A program made the translations under genes and the position numbers. Under the pieces are notes generated by a model. That model ran no database searches, was not told where the DNA came from, and saw nothing but the letters and a program-made list of their open reading frames with translations. A DNA stretch of 64,000 nucleotides from Sphaerothrix gracilis (GTDB taxonomy: Bacteria; Cyanobacteriota; Cyanobacteriia; Phormidesmidales; Phormidesmidaceae). Where the stretch lies: NCBI RefSeq assembly GCF_030405905.1, contig NZ_JASATW010000016.1, positions 1-64,000 of the forward strand, given 5' to 3'. How positions within the stretch are numbered: position 1 is the first letter of the stretch; each line of letters starts with the position of its first letter. Positions 15,790 to 24,533 of the stretch are shown in pieces.

Positions 15790-17268
15790 TTAGAGCTGAC
15801 CAAATCCTTTCTTCTTTTTGCCCTTTTTCTTTTTCTTGGACTGGCCGCTGTAGCCCCGGAAACCAGGAGCCGGGCCACCGCCGCCCATGCCAGGCATACC
15901 GCCGCCATCCATGCCGGGAAAGCCGCCGCCCATACCGGGGAAGCCACCCATCCCCGGCATCCCCATCGAGCCTTGGCCCATCTGCTGCATCAGCGATCGC
16001 ATTTTTTGAAAGTCGCTAATCAGCTTGCTCACATCTTTTTCTTTGTGACCAGAACCGCTGGCGATTCGCCGCCGCCGACTGGGAGAGCTAGAGAGCAGCT
16101 CAGGATTTTTGCGCTCTTGCAGCGTCATGGAGTTGATCATAGACTCCACTCGCTTTAGCTGCTTTTCTCCCTGCTCTAGTTGATCGCTGGAAATTTTGTT
16201 AGCCATGCCTGGGATCAGCTTCATAATGCCGCCCAGGGATCCCATGTTTTTCATCAAGCGCGTCTGCTTGAGAAAATCATTGAAGTCAAACTTGGCTTCT
16301 AAAATCTTTTCCTGGAGCTTTTCGGCATCCGCCAGATCAACTTCTTCCTGGGCCTTTTCTACCAGGGTGAGTACATCACCCATGCCCAGAATACGAGAGG
16401 CCATGCGCTCCGGGTAGAAAGGCTGCAGCGCCTCTACCTTTTCGCCTACACCGACAAACTTGATGGGCTGACCAGAAATTTGCCGGACAGAGAGGGCCGC
16501 CCCGCCGCGAGAGTCACCGTCTAACTTAGTGAGAATTGCCCCGGTGATGCCAATTTGCTCGTGAAAAGTGTGGGTGAGGTTAGCCGCCTCTTGCCCGGTC
16601 ATGGCGTCCACGACCAGCAGCACTTCGTTGGGATTGACAGTTTCCTTAATCTGGGCCAGCTCGCCCATCATGTCCTGGTCAATTTGTAGACGACCGGCGG
16701 TGTCAATAATGACCGTATCAATGCCGTCCTCCCGCGCCTTCGCCACCCCTTGCTGGGCAATCTCAACCGGGTTGGCGTCAGAGCCCATGTCAAACACAGG
16801 CACGTCAATCTGCTTACCCAGGGTAATTAGCTGATCGATCGCCGCAGGCCGATAAACGTCAGTGGCTACCAGCAGGGCGCTACGATTCTGCTTGCGCAGG
16901 TGTAGGGCCAGCTTAGCGGAAGCAGTGGTTTTACCCGTTCCCTGCAGACCTGCCATCAGGACGATAGTTGGTGCGGTTCGGGCCTGGGCCAGCGGCTCAT
17001 TGGTATCGCCCATGAGGCTGACCAGCTCATCGTGGACAATTTTGATGAACTGCTGGTCAGGGCGCACGCCGCGCACCACTTCTGCTCCTAGCGCCTGCTC
17101 TTGCACCTCCGCGATGAAGGCTTTGACCACCTGCAAGTTGACATCAGCTTCTAGCAGCGCCCGCCGCACTTCTCGCAGGGCTTCTTGCACATTGCCTTCA
17201 GAAATTTTGTCTTGACCGCGTAGTTTCTTCCAGGCTCCTTCTAAACGCTCGGAGAGGGCTTCAAACAT
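15790..17268 (-). CDS. ffh: Signal recognition particle protein Ffh (SRP54)
   Basis: Ffh binds the SRP RNA and the signal sequences of nascent membrane proteins and delivers them to FtsY. The 492-residue product has an N-terminal four-helix domain, the G domain with GLQGTGKTT (107-115), DTAGRLQID and TKLDGDSRGGAAL, then the methionine-rich M domain. The C-terminal tail is unusually Gly/Met/Phe-rich (repeated GMPGMGG-type units) and ends in a lysine cluster, KKKKKGKKKKG. Such tails occur in several cyanobacteria and may contact RNA or membrane. It is probably expressed from its own promoter. Confidence 0.95.
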   Translation of the reverse strand: MFEALSERLEGAWKKLRGQDKISEGNVQEALREVRRALLEADVNLQVVKAFIAEVQEQALGAEVVRGVRPDQQFIKIVHDELVSLMGDTNEPLAQARTAPTIVLMAGLQGTGKTTASAKLALHLRKQNRSALLVATDVYRPAAIDQLITLGKQIDVPVFDMGSDANPVEIAQQGVAKAREDGIDTVIIDTAGRLQIDQDMMGELAQIKETVNPNEVLLVVDAMTGQEAANLTHTFHEQIGITGAILTKLDGDSRGGAALSVRQISGQPIKFVGVGEKVEALQPFYPERMASRILGMGDVLTLVEKAQEEVDLADAEKLQEKILEAKFDFNDFLKQTRLMKNMGSLGGIMKLIPGMANKISSDQLEQGEKQLKRVESMINSMTLQERKNPELLSSSPSRRRRIASGSGHKEKDVSKLISDFQKMRSLMQQMGQGSMGMPGMGGFPGMGGGFPGMDGGGMPGMGGGGPAPGFRGYSGQSKKKKKGKKKKGFGQL

Positions 17269-17465
17269 AGGAAAATCGCTCGCTTCAGCAGAATCAAAGT
17301 TGCGCCAAGCCCGCTAGCTTAGCATTACAAATAGTCTCTCTATTCTAGAGGCTTTGGTTCAGAAGTCGCTGACTTGTCCCCTTTGAAAGCGGCTAGGGGC
17401 ATTTTGAACTATTGCCGAACGCCCGCTTGACGACAAGACGGCTTATAGGCTGCTAAAGAAATTAA

Positions 17466-17480
17466 AGCTTGTTACAAGCT
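17466..17480 (+). promoter_or_regulatory. Small hairpin just upstream of the GAF gene start
   Basis: AGCTTG (17466-17471) pairs with CAAGCT (17475-17480) across a three-base loop, 14 bases before the ATG at 17495 and adjacent to the likely ribosome binding site GAGGA. It could limit ribosome access. A regulatory role is inference only. Confidence 0.3.
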
Positions 17481-17494
17481 GAGGACATTCTTCT

Positions 17495-19831
17495 ATGCCC
17501 GAACTGGACTTAGGCGGTAGTCTAAAGCTAGACCCTGCTGTTATAGGTTCGTCTATGCCGCCATCGCCTGACGCACCGAATCATGAAGGTACACGCGCGA
17601 TCGCTTCTAGTTCTGAGGCATCGCTAGATCCGCGATCGCCCATCACCCTTCCAGCAGAGGCCAACCAGAGCGAGAACGGCACCCTCAAACCGCTACCGAT
17701 GCAGTGGCTGAGCATCCTGATGCAGCACAGCCATCTGCCAACCGCGCTCTTAGAGCCGCAATCCCTGCGAATTCAGTTTGCTAATCCCCGCTTTTGCCAA
17801 ACGGTAGGCATTGCTGAGAGGGCGATCGCAGCTAATCACAGTGCCGATATCTATCTGCTAGAGATGCTGCTGCCAGACGAGCAGACCCGAATTCAACAGG
17901 TGTTGCAGTTTCATCTACTTAAGGCCATTTTGGCCCATCTCTATCCCCAGCACTTGCTGCTCTCGCCTCGGCTACTCGATGAACCGATTATGCTGACTTG
18001 CCGTCAGCCCCGGAGCGAACTGCTGTGCAAAGTAGAACTTAGGCTCAGCAGTGAATGTTTACAGATTCAGTCTCTAGCCCCAGACCTAACGCGATCGCTG
18101 CGAGACTGCCTAGGAAAGCAGCCGACCCTAGAGCAGGTAATGGCCCAGATCTATGAAGCGAAGTCGGACTTAAAACGCTGCCTGCAGCAGCTAGCACAGC
18201 AGCCCTATCGGGCCACGGGGTTTTTGCTGCTAGAAGGCGCAGAGGTCACTGAGCGAGAGACAATCAATACCTTAGTACAGCTCTTAATTGGCCGCGAGTC
18301 GGTACTGCAGCCCCACAAGTTCAGCCGGGCTAATGAGCTGATGCGGGGGCTATTTCGGGCGTCAGACAGCCTGATTATGAGCGCCGAGAATGAACACGCC
18401 AAGCTGTTTATTGACCTTGATCAGTCAGAATGGCAAATTCATACCTACTCGGTAGCCTCTCTGCAAACCTCTCTATTTCTGCAAGCAGCCGAGCAGGGCA
18501 GCGTGCTCAACATTCCAGATCTCTCTGATATAGTCCTGACGCCCTGCGAGCAGTCAATTGTAGACAGAGGGGCGCGATCGCTGCTGATTATTCCGCTAGT
18601 GACCAAATCGATCCAAGCTGACGGCATGGCGCGGCGGCTGCTAGGACTTGTTGGCTTGGCGAGCGATCGCCCCTATGCTTTTGACAACCGCGACTGCCAC
18701 AACGCGGCGCTGCTAATTCCAGCTTTGACCGCCGCCATGCGCTACACCACGCAGGAGCGTTTTACCAATATTCACCCCTCCGTCCGCTGGCGTTTTGAAG
18801 AAGAAGCTGAGCGCCGGAGCTGGGGGCTACCGCCCGAACCGATTACCTTCACCGAGGTTTATCCGCTATATGGTATCTCCGACATTCGCGGCTCCTCTAG
18901 CGAACGGAACCGGGCTATTCAGGCCGACTTGCTGACTCAGTTCAAGCTGGCCCTGGCCATTATTGAAGCTGTTTGCGCCGCTCAGCCCCATGCCTTTGCC
19001 CAGCAGTTTCGCCTCGATCTGATAGCCCATATTGAGCAGATCCAGCAGGGGATTACCGTTGACGCTGAAGTAACTTTTATTCGCTACCTGGCTGACAACG
19101 TAGAACCTAATTTTGACTATTTCGCCCGCTGTAGTCCGGCAGCCGCTGCCGCCGTCACCGCCTATCAGGAAGCGTGTGACAACGACCAGCAGTGTGTCTA
19201 CACGGCGCGAGCAATCTATGACAAAACGATCCAGCAAATCAACAACCTGCTGCGGGATACGTGGATGCGCTGGCAGGAGAACATGCAAACTATTGCTCGT
19301 CACTACTGTGATGTTGAAGCAACGGATGGTATTGACCACATGCTCTATGTGGGCAAATCGATTGCCGCTGAATTTTCGCTTTTCCAACTACGCAGCCTGC
19401 GCTACGAGCAGCTACGGGCCGTCTGTGACTGCGCCCGCGTAGCCTTTCGGCTCAAAGAAACCTGCAATACGCACTTAGAGATTACTCACTTAGTCCTCGT
19501 TCAGGACGCCACGGTGGATATTTCTCACGACGAGACGACAGAGCGCCTCTTCGAGGTACGGGGATCGCGCGACACGCGCTATGAAATTGTCAAAAAGCGC
19601 ATTGACAAAGCCGTCGATACGGAGGATCAGCAGCGTATTACCCAGCCGGGAATGCTGACGGTGGTTTATTCCACCGCTGACGAGTGGAAAGAATATCGCC
19701 AATATCTACGCTACCTGCATCGTGACGGCTGGGTGGCAGACGAGATTGAACAGGGTATCGTCGAGCCGCTGCAGGGAGTTAACGGTCTCAAGTTTGCCAG
19801 AGTCCAGATTTTGCCTGCAGCCGATGAATAA
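17495..19831 (+). CDS. Large GAF/PAS-type protein of unknown function
   Basis: This 778-residue cytoplasmic protein has a disordered start (1-60), then a PAS-like segment (about 65-140: ALLEPQSLRIQFANPRFCQTVGI). A GAF-like region follows (about 250-415, with ARSLLIIPLVTKS and LLGLVGLASDRPYAFDN). The long C-terminal part contains the striking TEVYPLYGISDIRGSSSERN (about 450-469) and a helical region ending around VVYSTADEWKEYRQYLRYL. I recall similar large GAF proteins in cyanobacteria and Bacteroidetes, but no proven function. No histidine kinase, GGDEF or HTH domain is visible. The stop overlaps the start of the cupin gene by eight bases, so the two are translationally linked. Confidence 0.75.
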   Translation: MPELDLGGSLKLDPAVIGSSMPPSPDAPNHEGTRAIASSSEASLDPRSPITLPAEANQSENGTLKPLPMQWLSILMQHSHLPTALLEPQSLRIQFANPRFCQTVGIAERAIAANHSADIYLLEMLLPDEQTRIQQVLQFHLLKAILAHLYPQHLLLSPRLLDEPIMLTCRQPRSELLCKVELRLSSECLQIQSLAPDLTRSLRDCLGKQPTLEQVMAQIYEAKSDLKRCLQQLAQQPYRATGFLLLEGAEVTERETINTLVQLLIGRESVLQPHKFSRANELMRGLFRASDSLIMSAENEHAKLFIDLDQSEWQIHTYSVASLQTSLFLQAAEQGSVLNIPDLSDIVLTPCEQSIVDRGARSLLIIPLVTKSIQADGMARRLLGLVGLASDRPYAFDNRDCHNAALLIPALTAAMRYTTQERFTNIHPSVRWRFEEEAERRSWGLPPEPITFTEVYPLYGISDIRGSSSERNRAIQADLLTQFKLALAIIEAVCAAQPHAFAQQFRLDLIAHIEQIQQGITVDAEVTFIRYLADNVEPNFDYFARCSPAAAAAVTAYQEACDNDQQCVYTARAIYDKTIQQINNLLRDTWMRWQENMQTIARHYCDVEATDGIDHMLYVGKSIAAEFSLFQLRSLRYEQLRAVCDCARVAFRLKETCNTHLEITHLVLVQDATVDISHDETTERLFEVRGSRDTRYEIVKKRIDKAVDTEDQQRITQPGMLTVVYSTADEWKEYRQYLRYLHRDGWVADEIEQGIVEPLQGVNGLKFARVQILPAADE

Positions 19832-20153
19832 TCTTTTTCAGCTCCCGGTACCGCTGCCAGCAGCAGAATGCTTTGAACCGTTGGCCCAAAGCGAGCAAGT
19901 CTTGATTGAGCGCATCGTCTCCAGCGGGCAGCGCACCCCGGTAGGTCAGTGGTATGACCAGCCACGAGACGAGTGGGTTGCCCTGCTGCAGGGCGAAGCC
20001 GTCATTGTCTATGAGAGCGGCGATCGCCATACGCTCAAACCTGGCGACTTTCTGCTAATTCCGGCCCATTGCCGCCACCGGGTAGACTATACCAGCCAAG
20101 AACCGGCCTGTATTTGGCTGGCCGTTCACGCGGATTTAGGCTTTGCGCAATGA
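19824..20153 (+). CDS. Small cupin domain protein
   Basis: The 109-residue protein is a single cupin barrel: DEWVALLQGEAVIVYESG and HTLKPGDFLLIPAHCRHRVDYTS correspond to cupin motifs 1 and 2, and the His residues of the second motif could bind a metal. The first motif lacks the usual paired histidines, so metal binding may be partial. The ATG at 19824 overlaps the preceding stop (ATGAATAA), giving coupling to the GAF protein; an upstream start at 19722 would run through that gene. The 3' end overlaps the convergent SemiSWEET gene by 18 bp. Confidence 0.82.
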   Translation: MNNLFQLPVPLPAAECFEPLAQSEQVLIERIVSSGQRTPVGQWYDQPRDEWVALLQGEAVIVYESGDRHTLKPGDFLLIPAHCRHRVDYTSQEPACIWLAVHADLGFAQ

Positions 20154-20408
20154 GCGGTAATAAACTTTCAGCCCCAAAATGATGGACGCCAAAGCCAGCG
20201 TTACCACATTGGCGCAGATCACTGGCAGGTCATGAATATAGGAGCCATACACCAGCCACAGCGAGATACCTAGGCACAGAGTAATCAACATGCCCCAAGA
20301 AATATCCTCGGCTGATTTAGTCTTCCAGGTTTTGACTAGCTGAGGCAGGTAAGCAATGGTGGTCAATGAGCCAGCGATGAGTCCTAGTGTGGTAGTGGTA
20401 TCCATCAA
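20136..20408 (-). CDS. SemiSWEET family transporter
   Basis: This 90-residue protein has three membrane helices (about 6-26, 39-56, 64-85), the size and layout of bacterial SemiSWEETs, which dimerise to carry sugars. The family PQ-loop motif is in the first helix (TIAYLPQLVKTWKTKSAEDIS, Pro22-Gln23) and Asn67 in the third helix (CANVVTL) is the typical substrate-pocket residue. The substrate is not predictable. It overlaps the cupin gene at its 3' end. The region upstream holds a perfect inverted repeat at 20556-20577 shared with the divergent gene. Confidence 0.88.
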   Translation of the reverse strand: MMDTTTTLGLIAGSLTTIAYLPQLVKTWKTKSAEDISWGMLITLCLGISLWLVYGSYIHDLPVICANVVTLALASIILGLKVYYRSLRKA

Positions 20409-20555
20409 AACCCCTATTTCCTACTTGAAGATTGAGAAGAAAATTTAAAGTCAGACTGAGCAAAAAAAAACACTGTTGCAGCTAAAACCGCTCAGTGGAT
20501 TAAAAATAGCTTCTGGAGCCTTGAAAAACTGCCGCACAAATTGCGCTTTGGCAGT

Positions 20556-20577
20556 GTGTTATTAGACAAAATAACAC
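20556..20577. promoter_or_regulatory. Perfect inverted repeat in divergent promoter region
   Basis: GTGTTATT (20556-20563) and AATAACAC (20570-20577) form a perfect 8-bp inverted repeat with a six-base spacer. It lies within the 306-bp gap between the SemiSWEET gene (minus) and the collagen-like gene (plus). It has the size and AT-rich symmetry of a dimeric regulator operator, such as LysR or GntR type. No regulator gene is adjacent. I see no other recognisable element in 20409-20714. Confidence 0.4.
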
Positions 20578-20714
20578 GAAGTAATTTGAAGTTGCCCAAA
20601 GAATTTATAAAGTCTGCCTGTAGAAGTAGGCGGAGCTTTTTGCGGAATTCGGCGTCAGATCAGTGAAACTACTGGAACTAGACCTGGACTTCGCTCGGAG
20701 CTTGGAATTTAATC

Positions 20715-22097
20715 ATGCGTCGGTTGAAAAAGCTAATACTTTTAGCCAGTGCGATCGCCTTTTTGCTCGTTACAGCAGTCTCGCTGGTTGATAGCTGCAC
20801 AGTCACAGCGCTAGCCGATCGGGTTGTTCACTTTGGCTCTAACGGCGGCGATGGGCGGGCCGGACGCAGTGGTCAAGCGGGCCGCTCAGGCGCTAGCCAG
20901 ACCGTGACGGCCACGGAAACGCCCCAAACGCTTTTGCTCCGTGGCGGTGATGGCGAAGACGGAGAGGATGGGGAGCGCGGCGATCGCCCGGCCTGTCGGC
21001 GGCAGCCGACGGACGTCGAGTATGATCTGCAGGCCGCCAGTGGCGGCGATGGCGGTGATGGCGGCAATGGCGGCGATAGCGGTAATGGCGGCACGCTGAC
21101 GGTTTACTACGCCGAGTCAGCCAGCTTGCGGCGAATTTTCGTAGATGCTGAGGGCGGACGACCGGGACGAGGCGGACGCGGGGGGCGAGGCGCTGAGGGC
21201 TGTGACTGCCGCGATCGCCGCTGGGCAATTCGCCAGTGTACGGGTACGCCGGGGCAGTCGGGCTATAGCTGCCGCGATCGCGAGTATGTTTGCCGAGATG
21301 GAGATCACGGTCGGGATGGCCGCGATGGCCGCGATGGCCGCGACGGGCAGCTAGGACAGCTAGTGCTAGTCAATCAGCTAGAGCCGCTGCAGGCCGAACA
21401 GCCTAGCCGCACACAATCGCTGTCGCAGCTAGAAGCCCCTGTCTCCCTCTCTAAAAATCTTTGGCAGACCCGCGTCGGGGCGCGATCGCTCTTAGCCCCC
21501 AACTCCCTAGTGGATGACAGCTATCGCCAATATACGGGTAGGGTGGAAGGACGTTTTGCCTTGAACTGGGCAGCTCCCCGGTCGCTTAGTGACTTCACAA
21601 CCACGCAGCTAACTTTGAATTTACAAGACAGCGGCCAGATACAGCCCCGCTTTGCAGCAGATCTTTGGGTCATGGGCGAGTCTTCCCAAACAAGCGATCT
21701 CACCACCTACACCGTGACCAACGCCATGCGAGCCAGTGAAGCCACACAGTTGGCGTTGGGTAGCGTCACCGGGCGCAGCAATCAGTTTCAGGTAGGCGTC
21801 ATCGACCAGGGAGAACAAGCTGACCAGCTTGTGACTCAGTTTCACCTGAAATACAGCACCCCTGCCGCCAACCGCACCGATGGTCCCCGCACCCGCTACA
21901 TCACTCGCTATGAAGATGTCATTCCAACGGACTTAATCAGCCGCGACCACAACCGCTTTGTCCTGCATATAGGTCGCCTACCGATTAGCGGCAGCCATTT
22001 GCGCTCAGGCACTTACGCCCAAATAGAACTCAAGGCTATCCGTCGCTTTGGTCCCTATCAGGCGGAACAGGTTCTAGACTGGCGCGGCAGGCTCTAG
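20715..22097 (+). CDS. Secreted collagen-like repeat protein
   Basis: This 460-residue product begins with a basic N-terminus and a hydrophobic core (RRLKKLILLASAIAFLLVTA), so it is exported. A Cys at position 28 (LVDSC) could be a weak lipobox. Residues about 42-60, 76-88, 109-125, 148-162 and 197-216 are glycine-triplet blocks (GGDGRAGRSG, GGDGGDGGNGG, GRDGRDGRDG), which resemble collagen G-X-Y runs, broken up by non-repeat insets, including one with six cysteines (about 165-193). The second half (220-460) is a globular beta-rich domain without a known match. It may be a surface or matrix protein. The stop overlaps the convergent def gene by four bases. Confidence 0.75.
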   Translation: MRRLKKLILLASAIAFLLVTAVSLVDSCTVTALADRVVHFGSNGGDGRAGRSGQAGRSGASQTVTATETPQTLLLRGGDGEDGEDGERGDRPACRRQPTDVEYDLQAASGGDGGDGGNGGDSGNGGTLTVYYAESASLRRIFVDAEGGRPGRGGRGGRGAEGCDCRDRRWAIRQCTGTPGQSGYSCRDREYVCRDGDHGRDGRDGRDGRDGQLGQLVLVNQLEPLQAEQPSRTQSLSQLEAPVSLSKNLWQTRVGARSLLAPNSLVDDSYRQYTGRVEGRFALNWAAPRSLSDFTTTQLTLNLQDSGQIQPRFAADLWVMGESSQTSDLTTYTVTNAMRASEATQLALGSVTGRSNQFQVGVIDQGEQADQLVTQFHLKYSTPAANRTDGPRTRYITRYEDVIPTDLISRDHNRFVLHIGRLPISGSHLRSGTYAQIELKAIRRFGPYQAEQVLDWRGRL

Positions 22098-22639
22098 CGA
22101 CTCCCTAGCCCCGCCCCCATCACCCGCTCCTGATATACCTGCTCGCTCATCAGGTCAGCTGTACTCTCAACCCGATCTAAAAACACTAGCCCGTTGAGGT
22201 GATCGAGTTCGTGCTGGAAAATGCGGGCCACAAACCCGGTTAGGACTTGCTGCTGGCGATCGCCGTGACGATCCCAGTAGACTACCTCAATCTCTGAGTA
22301 GCGAGGTACCTGACCCCGAATCCCCGGCAGGCTAAGGCAGCCTTCCCAAGCTTTAACCTGCTGCTCGCCGTGAGCCACAATTTCCGGATTGATCATAGCG
22401 GTCGGCGGCATGGTCGGCGCCTTCGGATAGCGAGCATTGGGATGGGAAGCCACAATAAACAGGCGATCGCTGTGGGCCACCTGCGGCGCGGCGATCCCCA
22501 CCCCCTGAGCTTGCTGGGCCGTGACAATTAGGCGATCGATTAGCTGCTGTCGGCGATCGCTGGCGATATCGGTCACAGGCCGGGCTGACTGACGCAGCAG
22601 CGGGTGGCCGAGCTGAATAATAGTTAATGGCTGATTCAT
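22094..22639 (-). CDS. def: Peptide deformylase
   Basis: Deformylase removes the formyl group from the N-terminal methionine of new proteins. All three metal/active-site motifs are present: GVGIAAPQ (46-53), EGCLS (99-103, Cys101) and QHELDH (142-147, His143 and His147 with the catalytic Glu144). At 181 residues it has the usual length. Family members bind Fe or Zn. It is followed on the minus strand by nothing within the transcript; upstream, 20 bp away, is the HtrA gene, so the two may form an operon. Confidence 0.95.
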   Translation of the reverse strand: MNQPLTIIQLGHPLLRQSARPVTDIASDRRQQLIDRLIVTAQQAQGVGIAAPQVAHSDRLFIVASHPNARYPKAPTMPPTAMINPEIVAHGEQQVKAWEGCLSLPGIRGQVPRYSEIEVVYWDRHGDRQQQVLTGFVARIFQHELDHLNGLVFLDRVESTADLMSEQVYQERVMGAGLGSR

Positions 22640-22659
22640 AGAGCGTTCCTGGATAATGG

Positions 22660-23910
22660 CTAGCGGCGCTGGGCGGTTTGGGGGAGAGGAGCAGGGCTAA
22701 CGGCTAAGGTCAGGTCTGACCCAGAGCGGTCAATCTCTAAGCTCAGCGGCTGACCGATAGCGGCCTCGGCTACTAGCTGCTGCACCTGCTCTGCCTCAGT
22801 GATCGCCGTCTGGTTGATTTTGACAATCACGTCCCCCGGCTGAATGCCTGCCTGCTCTGCTGGCGAATTGCGCACAATACCCAGCACAATCACCCCAGAC
22901 TCAGCCGTAATCTGCACATTGGCGCGAGGATTGCGATTAATCGACTCCCGCAGGGGATCTGTGAGCGTGCGCATCTGCACCCCTAGATAGGGATGATCGA
23001 CCCGGCCATTGGCAATTAGCTGCTCGGCAATCTCTAGAGCCGCGTTGATAGGAATCGCAAAGCCCAACCCCTGCGCCCCGCCAATAATGGCCGTATTGAC
23101 CCCAATGACTTCACCGCGCTCGTTTAACAGCGGCCCCCCAGAGTTGCCGGGATTGATGGCTGCGTCGGTTTGAATGAAGCTGACCCGCTTGTCTGGTACC
23201 CGCACCTGAGCGCTGCTGCGGCCCGTCGCGCTGATGATGCCTGCCGTCACCGTATTATCCAGTCCCAGAGGATTACCAATGGCGATCGCCCACTCACCGG
23301 GTCGAATCTCTTCTGAGTCCCCCATCGAAATCCCAGGCAGGTCGGTGGCGTCTACTCGAATAACAGCCACATCGGTCACAGAATCTTCCCCAACAACCGT
23401 GCCGATAAATTCTCGCCCATCTCGCAGGGTGACAATTACTTCATCTGCCCCTGTTACCACATGAGCGTTGGTAATAATCAGACCCTCAGCATCAATCACA
23501 AAGCCGGAGCCAGTGCCCCGCTCTACGCGAGTTGGGGGCATCTCCGGAGCACCGAAGTCGCCAAAAAACTCACGAAAGAAGGGATCGTCAAAAATGCTGG
23601 GACGGCGCTGAGTCACGGTGCGGGAAGCGTCAATGCGCACAACTGCAGGGCCAACCCGCTCCACCGCCGCGGCAATAAAGTTCGTGCCCTGAGGCGCTAG
23701 CAGCCGCCCCGATCCCCCGGCCGGAACCTGGCTCACCAGCGGCGCGGGAGGTATGGCACCAGATGAGGCCGTCCGACTGGCGAGGAAAACGGTGCCAGTG
23801 CTGGTTAGGGTCAGCAAGACATAGGCCAAGCCTTGCCGCCAGCGAGACTGCTTGCTAACGTGGGTTTCTGAAGATGAAAGATTAGAGTCTTGCGTAGGAT
23901 TGCGAGTCAT
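22660..23910 (-). CDS. HtrA/Deg-type serine protease with PDZ domain
   Basis: The 416-residue product has an N-terminal membrane anchor or signal (about 27-44), a trypsin-like domain with the catalytic triad His150 (ITNAHVV), Asp180 (DVAVIRV) and Ser257 (INPGNSGGP), and one C-terminal PDZ domain (about 300-400, including VLGIVRNSPAEQAGIQPGDVI). This is the layout of the cyanobacterial HhoA/HhoB/HtrA group, which degrades or refolds damaged proteins in the periplasm or thylakoid lumen. Which paralogue it is cannot be decided. It starts 20 bp upstream of def on the same strand. Confidence 0.9.
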   Translation of the reverse strand: MTRNPTQDSNLSSSETHVSKQSRWRQGLAYVLLTLTSTGTVFLASRTASSGAIPPAPLVSQVPAGGSGRLLAPQGTNFIAAAVERVGPAVVRIDASRTVTQRRPSIFDDPFFREFFGDFGAPEMPPTRVERGTGSGFVIDAEGLIITNAHVVTGADEVIVTLRDGREFIGTVVGEDSVTDVAVIRVDATDLPGISMGDSEEIRPGEWAIAIGNPLGLDNTVTAGIISATGRSSAQVRVPDKRVSFIQTDAAINPGNSGGPLLNERGEVIGVNTAIIGGAQGLGFAIPINAALEIAEQLIANGRVDHPYLGVQMRTLTDPLRESINRNPRANVQITAESGVIVLGIVRNSPAEQAGIQPGDVIVKINQTAITEAEQVQQLVAEAAIGQPLSLEIDRSGSDLTLAVSPAPLPQTAQRR

Positions 23911-24355
23911 GGGGCTTCTCTCACACCAATCTTGATAGGTACAAGCGGCATCGCTATGTCCAATATCGGGACCGGAGCACCACCACAGCGCTCAATATGC
24001 TAAGTTCTCTAAACGACTAGCTGCAGACAAATACTACAGGGAAACCTGCTGCGTTCCTCAAACCAGTGGTCTAGAGTTACAAAGCCTATGTCCCTATTTT
24101 AAGGATCACGGATTGACTTCTCAGACTACAACAGGTCAAATCAGGTTCCAGGGTTTTCTTAGGCCGCGATCGCCAACAGTCTCTCAACAGACTGAGGTAA
24201 TCTGGTCAATCTGCGGCTTTGCTATTAGTAGTCATTTTACCTGGGACTGGGTTAACCCTAAATTTAAGCAACATTATTCAAAGCGCTATATGTAGAATTT
24301 GAACCGTTGCTTTAGCCTTATATCTAGTACGCTAGTAAATCCCGGCATTGGTCAC

Positions 24356-24408
24356 GGTGGCTTTCTTGAAAGAATCTATCGGATCTACAGAAGCGCTTTG
24401 AAGCCACC
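24356..24408 (+). promoter_or_regulatory. Stem-loop in the long dnaA upstream region
   Basis: The 623-bp gap 23911-24533 has no convincing gene; a 60-codon TTG-start frame at 24113-24295 looks like chance. Within it GGTGGCTT (24356-24363) pairs perfectly with AAGCCACC (24401-24408), enclosing a small CTTTC/GAAAG hairpin, and A-rich sequence follows. It starts about 180 bp before dnaA, so it could sit in the leader. I see no cluster of TTATCCACA-like DnaA boxes and therefore do not call an origin. Confidence 0.4.
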
Positions 24409-24533
24409 TAAAAAATGTTAGTAGGGTGATTATGACTAAGATCTATCGCTTTTAGTCAGCGTTTGAGGTGCGCATACGGTTGTTTGAACTGGCTTCCTAA
24501 GCTGCTGACGATTTTTACTGAGGAGGTTTGGCC

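Noticed and set aside
24000..24110. SRP RNA or other structural RNA
   Set aside because: A CAGG-GAAA-CCTG hairpin and a GCAGCAGG string caught my eye, but the conserved GGAA tetraloop context of SRP RNA is missing on both strands.
24113..24295. 60-codon frame before dnaA
   Set aside because: TTG start, no ribosome binding site, no recognisable protein; likely chance.
23911..24533. Origin of replication upstream of dnaA
   Set aside because: I see no cluster of TTATCCACA-like boxes or AT-rich unwinding element; cyanobacterial dnaA is often away from the origin.
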